Assembly (NCBI RefSeq): GCF_021353265.1
Contig: NZ_JAJTWU010000014.1
Coordinates: 17,844 to 81,843, forward strand
Length of the DNA stretch: 64,000 nt
Origin: Pelomonas cellulosilytica
GTDB lineage: Bacteria > Pseudomonadota > Gammaproteobacteria > Burkholderiales > Burkholderiaceae_C
Direction: 5' to 3'
The notes beneath the pieces are model-generated. The model did no database searches. It was not told the origin of the DNA and was given only the letters and a program-made list of their open reading frames with translations. Below, one piece after another: positions 35,388 to 45,700 of the stretch (position 1 is its first letter; every line of letters starts with the position of its first letter). The position numbers and the translations under genes are program-made.

Positions 35388-35730
35388 GAGATTGATTGCC
35401 GGAAACTGGCCTGTCGTCGTTTTGGCTGAACGGGCACCGGCAACATGCGCGCCGCAGGCCTCATGCCAGATCAACCCGGAAGGAGGACCTCAATCAGCGT
35501 GGCCTCAGAGCGCGGCATCAGCGCACCTGCAGAGCCCGGTTCCACAGGCGCCGTCGCGACCCCATCCTTCGGAAGCTCACCTGGGTGGAGGCCGCAGGCG
35601 ATGTTCTTCCTTGCCTGCATTGTCCCGAGCGCCTTGTTAGCCGGTGCCGCCTTCCTTCTGCAACCTATGTGGCTGCCGGCAGAAGTTGTGAACGGTGCTG
35701 CCAGGATCGGCAAGTTCACAGCCGTCCAGG
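35388..35730. other. Stretch without a confident gene
   Basis: Open frames exist on both strands (plus-strand 35445-35846 with one hydrophobic segment, MFFLACIVPSALLAGAAFLL; minus-strand 35471-35719) but neither has a family match I recognise, and the first runs into the end of the AI-2E gene. I see no repeat or transposon end. Confidence 0.4.
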
Positions 35731-37587
35731 TCAGGATCCTGATGGCCCGAGTGCGCGAGCTCGATCAGATGCTGTACGTCGGGGCTCTAGCAGCGCGAGA
35801 GCCTCTTCGAAGGAGTAGGCGGTGCTATGCACCAAGCTTGTGGTGATCGGGTCGATCTGTTCCTGGCGCTGCAGAGCCGGCATCACCAGAACGATGTTGG
35901 ACTGCGAAAGCGCCACGAGCGTCTCGTTGAGCAGTTGGCTGTCCTGGCTGACCAGGTGGTGCGCGGCAGTGCCGACGACAAAGGCGGTGCCCACGATGTC
36001 GGCTCTGGCTTCCGCGGGTGGGTCGGCCAGTTCGGCGATCGTGACGTGTCGAGCGTCCAAGCCCTCGGCGCGCAGGACCCGCACCAGCAGTTCGGCGATC
36101 AACTGGGACTGTTCGTCAGCCATGCTGATGCACAGTGACACCGAGCCCGCCGGCACGTCCAGCCGCCCCTGCCAGCGTCCCTCCCGCTGCACCCGGCCCT
36201 GGCGCAACGCGATGCCGAGGCTCGTCGCGTCGAGCAAGGCTCCGCGCGCGGCGCGTGTGCGGCGCGGCTCGTGCGCCAACTCGCTGAAGATGCGCGCCAC
36301 GACCTGCTCGCACCGGCGACGCTGCTCGTCGCTGATCAGCCCCTGCGCCTGGTCTGCCGTTGCCATCTCGAATGCGGGAATGACGATCTTGTCGCAGTAG
36401 GCAGCCAGCGATTTGCGCTTCAGGAAGGCGCGGGCATCGGCCACGATCTCCACCGAATCGCCGCTGATGCAGCGCTGGTAGAAGCGCTGCGACATCGTCA
36501 GCGCGGGCGTGTCACCGAACAGGATGTCCAGGAAGGCCAGCGCCGGTACATGGCGGCCGGCGACCACCAGGCACAGCATCAGCGGGGTCGACAGCAGCAG
36601 CCCCACGGGGCCCCAGAGCGCCCCCCAGAAGATGGCCGCCACCACCACCGAGAACGGCGAGAGTCCGGTCGCGTGGCCGTAAAGCTTGGGTTCAACGACA
36701 TGCGCCACGACCAGTTCGACCACCAGGAACACCACCAGCGTGGCGCCCATCAACTCCCAACCGGGCACGACCGCCGCGGCGAAGGTGCTGGCGCACACCG
36801 CCGCTACCGGAAAGCCGACATAGGGAATGAAGCGCAGCAGCCCGGCCAGCGTGGCCCAGACGGCCGCCTGAGGCACGCCCACCGCAGCCAGCAGCAGCCC
36901 GATCACGACGGCCACGCCCAGGTTCACGGAGAACTGCGAGGCGAAAAAGCGTGACAGCCGCTGCCCGGCGTCGTTGAACGCATTCGTGGCTGCCCGGACG
37001 TCCTGGCCGCCCGTCAGGCGGATCAGCCGATCGCGCAGAGAGTCCTGCTCCAGCAGCACGAAGATCAGGACCAGCAGCACCACGCCGGCGGTGCCCAGAG
37101 GCGCCCAGAGCGACGAGACGAAACGCATAAGCAGGGCCAAGGGCGCGCCGGCGTTCCCCGCTTCACTGCTGTGGGCTGGCTCGCTCGGCGGGGCCAGGTC
37201 GCCGATCAGGCGGTCGGCGTGCCCTTGCGCCTCGGCCAGCCTGCCCAGCGTGGCCTCACGCATGGTGGCGATCTTTGCCCGTACATGAGCCTCGTAGCGC
37301 GGCATGCTGTCGGCTATGGTGCCCAGCTGCAACAGGATGGCCGTTGCCACGCTCGCCGTCGCCAGGGCGGCGACGGCGAGCGTCAGTATTGCCGCTGGCG
37401 CCTGGGCCAGCCCCAGCCCGCGGAGCTTCTTTACGAGCGGTGCCATCATGAAGCCCAGCATGGCCGCCAGCGTGATCGGCACCAACACCCCCCGCCCCAC
37501 GTACAGCAGGCCCAGCACACAAGTGCCGGCCAGGATCTTCAGTGCCACGCTCGAGGTACGTTCCTCGCGGGCTTCAGTCGACGTCAT
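35731..37587 (-). CDS. AI-2E-family transporter with extended C-terminus
   Basis: 618 residues. The first 360 carry the eight-helix AI-2E/PerM fold: paired N-terminal helices (VLVPITLAAMLGFMMAPLV), a periplasmic coiled loop, and the conserved FIPYVGFPVAA and VEPKLYGHATGLSP motifs. The remaining 250 residues are soluble and not part of the usual 350-residue family; they include LCISMADEQSQLIAELLVRV, which looks like an alpha/beta (possibly B12-binding- or receiver-like) domain. Substrate is unknown; family members include autoinducer exporters and sodium/proton exchangers. The gene stands alone, upstream of decayed sequence. Confidence 0.85.
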   Translation of the reverse strand: MTSTEAREERTSSVALKILAGTCVLGLLYVGRGVLVPITLAAMLGFMMAPLVKKLRGLGLAQAPAAILTLAVAALATASVATAILLQLGTIADSMPRYEAHVRAKIATMREATLGRLAEAQGHADRLIGDLAPPSEPAHSSEAGNAGAPLALLMRFVSSLWAPLGTAGVVLLVLIFVLLEQDSLRDRLIRLTGGQDVRAATNAFNDAGQRLSRFFASQFSVNLGVAVVIGLLLAAVGVPQAAVWATLAGLLRFIPYVGFPVAAVCASTFAAAVVPGWELMGATLVVFLVVELVVAHVVEPKLYGHATGLSPFSVVVAAIFWGALWGPVGLLLSTPLMLCLVVAGRHVPALAFLDILFGDTPALTMSQRFYQRCISGDSVEIVADARAFLKRKSLAAYCDKIVIPAFEMATADQAQGLISDEQRRRCEQVVARIFSELAHEPRRTRAARGALLDATSLGIALRQGRVQREGRWQGRLDVPAGSVSLCISMADEQSQLIAELLVRVLRAEGLDARHVTIAELADPPAEARADIVGTAFVVGTAAHHLVSQDSQLLNETLVALSQSNIVLVMPALQRQEQIDPITTSLVHSTAYSFEEALALLEPRRTASDRARALGPSGS

Positions 37588-38486
37588 CTGGGCTCGTGGT
37601 GGTTGCGAAGGGCGGCAGTATGAAGCGCTGCCGCTGCAGTCGGAATTATCGATGCGTCGTATGTGAGACCCAATTGAAGGGTGAGCCCGTTGTACTCACT
37701 CGGCTGCAGCGCGGTTTCAGGCGCAGGTCGAAGATCGACACGCTGACGCAGCGTCAGTTCACCTTGACGATCACGAAGCGCGGCGCATTGGCGATATGGG
37801 AGCGCGCCTCGTAGCGACGGATTCTCTGAACGCGAGCGATGTCGAAGCGAAGCCCCTGGCTGGCACGTGGGCCTCCAGTGGGTGGCTCTTCCGGCGCACG
37901 ATTCACCCCGCTCACACCCCTGGCGACGAGGTGGACGTGCGACATCGCCGGCAGGTGCGTGTAGCGCGACAAAGTGCCGTGCATGGCCTGCGGGTGGCGG
38001 GCAGTTGGCCAACAGCGCACATGCGTTCGAGGTCACGGGGACGACAGCCGCGGCCATGCAGCCATGCTGACATCAAGCGCAGGACGAGGGAGTCCGCGTG
38101 CTCATCTGACCTGCTTGGAGCCTTGCAGCCGCGCCCCCGTGATGAACTGCCCCGCGTTGGCCCAGGCCGTGAACATCGGGGAGTCGGAAGGGTCACCTTC
38201 GCGGCCTGGGACTCGCCCCACGACTGTCAGACTCTTTTTGGCAGCTCGCATGCGCACCGGGAGGAACCACAGGACTTCGAGCTGTCCGCTCCACGGGCAT
38301 GCTCCAGGTTGAGCGCGTCCCGGGTGGGTTGCGCCGCAGCGGTCAGGTGGACTGCACCAGGAGTCAAAGAGGCCACGCCTGAACTACGGCCGACGCTCAG
38401 CCATGCGCCATCGCAGTCGGCCTTCAGCAGCCGGGCATCCGGTGCCGACAAAGTCAGGAGTCGCCTCGGTGAGGTGTCCGCCCCCC
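37588..38486. other. Gene-poor, apparently decayed stretch
   Basis: About 900 bp with only short overlapping frames of unnatural composition on both strands (for example plus 37796-38527, minus 37754-38020, the latter ending PRFVIVKVN). I recognise no domain. It adjoins two broken genes, so it is probably degenerate sequence. Confidence 0.5.
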
Positions 38487-39280
38487 TCAACTTTGCGCAT
38501 CCATCCTCTGCACCCCGCTGTGCATGAGCCGTCGCAGCCAGACCAGACCCTGGTCCTGTGTGCGGTACTTGTGCCACTGCAACGACTGCTCCATCTTGGG
38601 CATGTCGATGCGCGGCGGCAGCAAGATCAGTTCCTGCTGCAGCTGCGCCAGCCGCGCATGGCGCCTGTGCATGGTGGCGATGCGTTCCGTATTGGCCACC
38701 AGCATGGCCACGGAGTTGAAGTTGTACGTCGTGACCTCGACCTTGCGCGATACGCCGTAGCGCTGCAGGAACCAGGACTCGAAGCTGGGCGCGCTGTCAG
38801 GCGGCTGCATGACCACATGGCCGGCCTCGACATAACGCTCGAAAGTCAGGGGTTGCCGGGCGTGTGAGCTGCTGGCGGAGACGATGCAGACGAACTCCTC
38901 TTCCCACAGCCGTTCGATCGGGTGATCCAACGAACAGTACTCGCGGGGGTAGACGAGCATGTCAGCCTCGTTGCGCTCGATGGCACGCTGTGGCTTCTCG
39001 ACCTGCGGCATGAAGCGAAATCTCAGCGTGCGGGACTGTGCCTACGCAATCGCCATCAGATGCGGGGCCAGCGTCGACAGGGTGTAGTCCGAAGCCAGGA
39101 TGCGGAACTCACGGTCCGATGTAGCCGGGTCGAACGCCGGCTGCGCAGCGATGGAGCTGTCGACCCGCACGAGCACGTCCCGCACCGATTCCTGCAGCGC
39201 CTCCGCACGCGGCGTCAGCTCCATCTTGCGGCCAACCTGCACCAGCAACTGATCGTCGAAGTACTCGCGCAGTCGCGCCC
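38487..39280 (-). pseudogene. LysR-family regulator (NodD-like), 5'-truncated with an internal stop
   Basis: Read leftwards from about 39280 the frame gives [20 protein letters not shown], the second half of a LysR winged helix, then the linker helix ([18 protein letters not shown]) and substrate-binding domain. A TAG interrupts the frame at about 39042 (LMAIA, stop, AQSRTLRFRFMPQ), after which the same frame continues to 38487. The first 30 or so residues and the promoter are missing. No full-length regulator can be made. The residual pattern fits the NodD/NahR branch. Confidence 0.85.
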
Positions 39281-39962
39281 AGCGTCGAAGCCAGCCTGAA
39301 ACGGCTGCGTACCGAGATCATCGACGTGCTCTACCTGCACCGCCTGGATTTCGCTGTCCCGATCGAGGACAGCGTCGGCGCCATGGCTGAACTGGTGACA
39401 GCGGGCAAGGTCCGGGCGCTGGGCCTGTCGGAGGTCTCGGCGACGACGCTGCGCCGCGCACGCCGTTCATCCCATCGCGGCCCTGCAGTCGGAGTATTCG
39501 CTCTGGACCCGCAACCCGGAGATTGCCGTGCTCCAAGCCTGCCGCGAGCTGGGCGTGGCCTTTGTCGCCTTCAGCCCGTTGGCGCGCGGCTTCCTCGGTG
39601 GCGACCTGCGCGACATCAGCCGGCTGGAGCCCAAGGACATCAGCCGAGCGATGCCGCGCTTCTCGCGCGAGAACTACGTGGCCAACCTGAATCTGCTCAG
39701 CGCCTTCGAGGACGAAGCCTACACACTGAACTGCGCGCCGGCCACGCTGGCGCTGGCCTGGTTGCTGCATCAGGGCGAGGACATCATCCCCATTCCGGGA
39801 ACGTCTCAACCCGAGCACCTGTGGGAGCTGATCGCCGCGCCAAGGCTGGCGCTGAACATGGCGACGCTGCACAGACTGAATGTGCTGATCAACCAGCAGA
39901 CCGTACACGGCGCCCGCTACAACGCTGCCACTCAAGCCGAGATCGATACCGAGGAATTCTGA
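39278..39962 (+). pseudogene. Aldo/keto reductase, 5'-truncated and frameshifted
   Basis: The plus strand opens in the middle of a typical aldo/keto reductase: [30 protein letters not shown], then after a frame change [35 protein letters not shown] and [12 protein letters not shown] to a normal end at 39962. The N-terminal third, with the catalytic Tyr/Asp region, is missing. The frame changes at about 39461, where RRA(H)AV is expected and two bases have been lost. It is joined head to head to the LysR remnant, with which it presumably once formed a divergent regulator/target pair. Confidence 0.88.
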
Positions 39963-41066
39963 CGTTCGATTCGCCGCGTGCCAGCGGCGACGACTTCCGA
40001 CGCCTGGCGGGGCAACTCGACGTTGCCGCTCACCCCCTCGGGCAGAGTGATCTCGAACCTGGCCTGCACCGCCTCGCCAGGCCCTCGGGCCGAGAAGGCT
40101 TCTCCCTGATCAGTCTGCAAGCGACAACGCCACGCCCCAGGAGTGCATCCAACAGCGGTCGGCAGCACACGGCCCTGAAACCTGGCTCCATGCTGGCGCG
40201 CCCCGCGACACGGCCGTGCAAGAACCCGGTGATGCGTCCCAGCGCATGGTGGTCGAACGAGTTCATGGCGACATCGCCGGTGCCCCCCGTTCCACCGGTC
40301 CCTGCTGTCCAGCAGAGCTTCTTCGCACCTATCGTCAGCGTTGTAGTGCTGCACGAAGCCGCTCCGGCGCATGCACTTCAAGGCGATGCGCAGTCGCCCT
40401 TTGCCAGCCTTCAGGTCCACCTGCCATAGGACGACCAGCACAAGCTGGGGACAGCACGGTTCGACAAGGTCGGCGAGGTTCTGCAGAACAAGGTCACGGC
40501 GGTCGGCACCGGCACCGGCACCATCGTTGACGCCACCATCATCTTCTCGGCCTCGATACCGTATCGGCCGTATTGCTGGGAGCGGCCATAGCGGGGTTCC
40601 GCAGCCTCCTTGACGCCTATGCCGCTGCATTGGGTCGGCCCCTGCTCCGCCCCTCATGACCGCGCTCCTGCTCGCCGGGGCCGTCCTACATCCCTGTCAG
40701 GGAATGGATTTCCGAGGGCCTGACTAAATCGTCGTATCCGGTTTCGGTTGGGCGGTTGAGGCAATTTATTGATTTCTTGCCCTGCTGCAGTCCAACTGAT
40801 CTTTGGTCGCTGCGAGCCAATGGTGACAAGTTAACGGTTTCTTCGAGAGTTCACTCGGGCGACCCAGCATGTTTTTGCTTGGCGGCTATGATTTTTTGCG
40901 TCAAGCCGTGGCTACCCACGCCTATAGTTTGCACCTGCGGCCAAATCAAATAAATACGGCCAACAAAACATATTTCAAAGCTCTGTGCGGGCATGCCCAC
41001 GCCGATGCCTCTGCACTTTGTATTTAGGCCGCCCCGAGCACAGGTATGTGAGGCGCGAAACTCCAA
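39963..41066. other. Long non-coding stretch before the two-partner secretion genes
   Basis: Contains an IS5 transposase relic (listed separately) and otherwise no gene I can support. From about 40,740 the sequence becomes clearly richer in A+T, with runs such as CAAATCAAATAAATAC near 40,943, and this probably holds the promoter of the TpsB gene at 41067. Confidence 0.5.
40430..40560 (+). pseudogene. Relic of an IS5-family transposase, internal part
   Basis: One plus-strand frame reads DQHKLGTARFDKVGEVLQNK and then GTGTIVDATII, the conserved segment ahead of the second catalytic region of IS5-type transposases (usual form GTIVDATIIAAPSSTKN). The similarity ends after VDATII. No intact element or terminal repeats are visible. 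Confidence 0.55.
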
Positions 41067-42710
41067 ATGAAAACATACATATCCCCAGCGCCCCTTTTGT
41101 TTGCCTTGGCCGCGACACTTTCCGGCGCTGCCTGGGCCCAAACCCCTCCCGACGCCGGCTCTCTGCAGCAGCAGATCGAGCGCGAGCGCCAACAGCAAAT
41201 GCCAAGGCGCATAGCGCCCGACAAACCCGCTCTCCCGGCGGCGATAAAGCCAGCCGCTGGCGTGACGGTCACCGTCAAGGAATATCGTTTTATCGGAAAC
41301 ACCCTGCTGAGCAATGAGCAGCTGGCCGTTGCGGTGGCTCCGTACGTCAATCGTCCCGTCGACTTTGTGCAGCTCAATGCCGCGGCCGCCGCGGTGGCCG
41401 ACCTCTACCGCGCCGCGGGCTGGGTCGTGCGCGCCTATTTGCCGCAGCAGGACATTCAAAAAGGCGTAGTGACCATCCAGATCGTTGAAGCCGTCTTCGG
41501 CAAGCTCCACCTCGAAGGGACGCTGCCTCAACGCATCTCCGCAGGCCGCATCGAAGGCATCTTCACAGCCCAGCAAGCCAGCGGTGCCCCGCTGAATGCG
41601 GTCGCTCTCGACCGCGCCCTGCTGATCGCCGATGACCTGCCCGGCGTCTCGGTGGTCGGTAGCCTTGTCGCAGGCGCCTCCGAGCGTGAAACCGACCTCG
41701 TCTTGAAAGCCTCAGATGAAGCGTTCGTCGTCGGCGAAGCGGCCATCGATAACACTGGCTCGCGTTCCACCGGCATCGATCGCCTGAGCGTCAACATCGG
41801 CCTCAACAGCCCTTTAGGCTTGGGTGACCTCGCCACCGCGAACCTGATCCACTCCACGGGCAGCGATTACGTCCGACTGGACTTCTCCTTGCCGCTGGGC
41901 AGTGATGGCTGGCGCTGGGGCCTCAATGCCTCCCAGCTGCACTACCGCTTGGTCGCCAGCGAGTTCAGTGGGCTGCATGGAAAAGGCAGCTCGGATACCG
42001 TGGGACTTGAGGGGAGCTACCCCATCCTGCGTTCGCGCCTGGCCAACCTGTTCCTCAACCTCACCCAAGATCAAAAGAGGTTCGACAACCAGTCCAGCGG
42101 CGCAATCACGACGCGCTACACCACGGACACCACGAGCATTGCCTTGAACGGGAACCTGTTCGACAACTGGGGCGGCGGCGGGGCCAACTTCAGCAGCCTG
42201 AACTGGATTGCCGGTCGTCGAAAGACGGACATTGGAACCACCGACCAGAACTTCAGCAAGCTCAAGTTCAGTCTCTCGCGCCAGCAAGTCATCAGCAATG
42301 CCCTCTCCTTCTACGCTGCGCTGAATGGGCAGACGTCCGGAGACAGGCTCGACAGCTCTGAAAAGTTCTATCTTGGCGGCGCAAACGGCGTGCGTGCGTA
42401 CCCGAGTAGCGAAGGCGGCGGCGACAGTGGCGTGCAAACCAGCCTGGAACTGCGCTGGAGACTGCCTGAGGGTCTCATCCTGACCGGCTTCCACGACTAC
42501 GGTCGGCTGCACAGCAGCGAGGCAGCCCTGCGCTACAGCCTGCAGGGATATGGCCTTGCGATTGGTTGGCAAGCACCGGCGGGCATCAACCTCAAGGCAA
42601 GCTGGGCACGCCGCATTGGCAAGAACCCAAACCCCACTGCGGCTGGCAACGATCAGGATGGCAGCCTCGATGTCGACCGGCTCTGGCTCTCGGCCAGCCT
42701 GACGTTCTAA
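41067..42710 (+). CDS. TpsB outer-membrane transporter (ShlB/FhaC family)
   Basis: 547 residues. Signal peptide to AWAQ (about 25), POTRA-type region about 65-145 (VTVKEYRFIGNTLLSNEQLA), then the FhaC/ShlB barrel with the loop-6 motif VRAYPSSEGGGDSG (near 450; VRGY in FhaC) and a final strand ending in Phe (LWLSASLTF). It secretes its TpsA partner across the outer membrane. The TpsA gene follows after 12 bp, so the pair is one operon. The Arg-Ala-Tyr in place of Arg-Gly-Tyr is a minor variant. Confidence 0.93.
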   Translation: MKTYISPAPLLFALAATLSGAAWAQTPPDAGSLQQQIERERQQQMPRRIAPDKPALPAAIKPAAGVTVTVKEYRFIGNTLLSNEQLAVAVAPYVNRPVDFVQLNAAAAAVADLYRAAGWVVRAYLPQQDIQKGVVTIQIVEAVFGKLHLEGTLPQRISAGRIEGIFTAQQASGAPLNAVALDRALLIADDLPGVSVVGSLVAGASERETDLVLKASDEAFVVGEAAIDNTGSRSTGIDRLSVNIGLNSPLGLGDLATANLIHSTGSDYVRLDFSLPLGSDGWRWGLNASQLHYRLVASEFSGLHGKGSSDTVGLEGSYPILRSRLANLFLNLTQDQKRFDNQSSGAITTRYTTDTTSIALNGNLFDNWGGGGANFSSLNWIAGRRKTDIGTTDQNFSKLKFSLSRQQVISNALSFYAALNGQTSGDRLDSSEKFYLGGANGVRAYPSSEGGGDSGVQTSLELRWRLPEGLILTGFHDYGRLHSSEAALRYSLQGYGLAIGWQAPAGINLKASWARRIGKNPNPTAAGNDQDGSLDVDRLWLSASLTF

Positions 42711-42722
42711 GAAAGCAACTTC

Positions 42723-45700
42723 GTGAATAAGTCCTACCGCCTGGTCTTCAACGAAATCACCCGCACCTGGGTCGCCGTCTCCGAAATCGCCAAGGCCGGC
42801 GGCAAACGCGCCTCGGGCGCTGTGTTGCTGGCTGCCGCCGGCTTCATCACCATCGTGCCATTGGTGGCCTTCGCGGCCCCGCCCGCCGCACCGCCCGCCG
42901 CCGCGCTGCCGACCGGGGGCAATGTCGTCGCCGGGCAAGCCACGATCAGCCAGAGCGCAGGCGCGATGACGGTCACTCAAACGACCCCTCGATCAGCCAT
43001 CGACTGGCAGACGTTCAATATCGGCACTGCCGCCAGTGTCAACTTCGTCCTGCCTTCCGGCAGCAGTGCCGTCTTGAATCGCGTACTGGACGCCCATCCG
43101 AGCCAGATATTTGGGCGCCTCAGCAGCAACGGTCAGGTCTTCCTCACCAACGCCAGCGGCATCTACTTTGGAAAGAGTGCCAACGTCAATGTCGGCGCGT
43201 TGACGGCCACGACCCACAGCATCAGCAACAGCGACTTCATGGCGGGCGACCTCCGCTTCACCCGCAATGGAGCCACCGGCAGCGTCATCAACGAAGGCAG
43301 CATCAGCGCTGACCTGAATGGATACATCGCCCTGCTTGCACCCGAGGTGCGCAACAGCGGCGTCGTCGTGGCCCAGATGGGTGCCGTCGCGCTGGCCGCC
43401 GGCGAAGCCTTTGAGCTGCAGTTCGATGGCGCAAGACTTGCCAACATCCGCGTTGAGCCCGCGACGATCGCTGCACTCGTGGAAAACGGCAACGCCGTAC
43501 AGGCGCCAGGCGGGCTGATCATTCTGTCCGCTCAGGCGAGCAACCGCCTGCAAGGCGGCGTCGTCCATAACACCGGCAGCCTTGAGGCCACCGGCCTGGT
43601 CGACAGGGGCGGCATCATTCGGCTGGAAGCCAGCGACCTGGTCACCCACACCGGCAGCATCAATGTGAATGCCGCTGCCAACAGCAACGCAGCGGGCGGC
43701 ACGGCGACGCTGATCGCGGATCTGGCGAACCCGCACAGCCTAGCCAACATCGATGGCAGCGTCAGCGCGCGCGGCGGAGACCTGGGCGGCAGCGGCGGTT
43801 TCGTTGAAACGTCGGGCCATGAACTGCAGATCGGCGGTAACGCCAGCATCACGACGTCTTCATCCAAGGGGATTGCAGGAACCTGGTTGCTCGACCCGTT
43901 CGATTTCACCATTGCCTCCAGCGGAGGCAATATGACCGGTGCTGCTCTCAGCACAGCGTTGCTGGGCAACAGCGTGGTCATCCAAACCGCTCTGGGCGGC
44001 ACCTCATGCAATGCCAGCTGCACCGCAGGCAGCGCTGGCACCCTGGGCGACATCAACGTCAATGATGTGGTGACCTGGAGTGCAAACAGACTGACCCTGA
44101 ACGCCTTCAACAACATCGTCATTAACGCCAACCTGAACGCTTCCAACAGCGCCAGTCTGGCGCTGTTGATCGGACAAGGTGCAGTCGCAGCAGGCAATAC
44201 CAGCAGCGTGGTTACGCGCGGTGCAAAGATCAATCTCCCGGCAGGCACCACCAACTTCACAACACAGCAAGGGTCAGACGGAGCGGTCAAGAACTACACG
44301 GTCATTACTGCACTCGGCGCTTCCGGGAGCACGACGACCACAGATCTGCAGGGCATGAGTGGCAACCTGGGTCTCAATTACGCCCTGGGTGCTGATATCG
44401 ACGCAACGGGACTTTCCTTTGCACCGGTGGGTTCCGGCGCCAGTCCGTTTTCGGGCATCTTCGACGGTCTGGGCCACACGATCACCGGGCTGACCATCAG
44501 TCAACCTGGCCAAAGCGACGTCGGCATGATGAGCAGCACTGGTGCAGGCTCCGTGATCCGAAACGTCGGCCTTGTTAACGTCAGTGTCAGCGGCTCTCTC
44601 AGGGTTGGTGCGCTCACGGGCAGCAACTCTGGAACGATCAGCAATAGCTATTCAACCGGGAGCGTCAGTGGTGCGGACTCGACAGGGGGGTTGGTAGGTC
44701 ACAACGCTGGCGCAGTCAGCGCCAACTATTCCTCTGCAACCGTGCTCGGCGGCGACAACGCAGGTGGCCTGGTCGGTGTGAACTACGGCGGGGTGGACGG
44801 CAGTTTCGCGACGGGAACTGTCTCAGGCAGCAACAACCTTGGTGGCCTGGTTGGTCGCAACCAGGGCGGTGACGGCGGCAATGGCTCAAGCCCCCAAAAC
44901 GCAGCGGCTGGCTCATCGGCCCATATCGCCAGCGGTTATGCCTCCGGATCGGTGACCGGGACGGGGAACTACGTTGGAGGACTGGTCGGCCTCAATACGG
45001 GGGGCAATGGCGGCAGGGGTAGCGATACGGCTGGCAGTGCCAACGGCGGTGATGGTGGAGCCGGTGGTTCAGCGTCTGTTTCAACCAGCTATGCGACAGG
45101 TGCCGTATCGACATCGGGAAACCATGCGGGAAGTCTGATCGGTGCCAACGCATCGGGCAACGCGGGCAGCGCGGGCACCAACACTGATAGCGGCAGCGGC
45201 ACCCCCGGGAGTGGCGGTGCGGCCGGCCCTGCCGGCACGGTCACAAACTCCTTCTACGACTCGACGGTCAATGCAGGTCTGAGCGGAGTCGGCGGCACGG
45301 CCAACGTAGCTGGAAGCGTGTGGGGGATGAGCACGGCTGACCTGAAGACAGCTGCCAATTTCACCAGCTCCACAGCGTCCAACGGCAATAGCAACCCCGG
45401 GTGGGACATGGCCAGCGCGGGGGGCAGCAGCGCAGCCTGGCGCATCTACGAAGGCAGCTCTGCGCCCTTGTTGCGTAGCTTTCTTGCGCCGATCACCCTG
45501 ACGCCCACGTTCGATGGAACCACGCAAGCACTGCCGACTATTGGCGATTACACCGCCAATATTGCCAGCCCGGTGACAGCCAACATCACTGGTGCGGCAA
45601 CGGGGCTGACACTGAACAGCACTGCCACGGCGGGCAGCTACACCGCCGCCTTTACGACGAGCAATTTCAGCAGCAGCCAGCTGGGCTACGACATCAGCAC

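Noticed and set aside
35445..35846. Plus-strand 133-codon membrane-like frame
   Set aside because: It overlaps the end of the AI-2E gene and has only one hydrophobic stretch; no family or clear ribosome binding site.
39932..40657. Minus-strand 241-codon open frame
   Set aside because: Unnatural composition, overlaps the end of a reductase pseudogene and an IS5 relic on the other strand.
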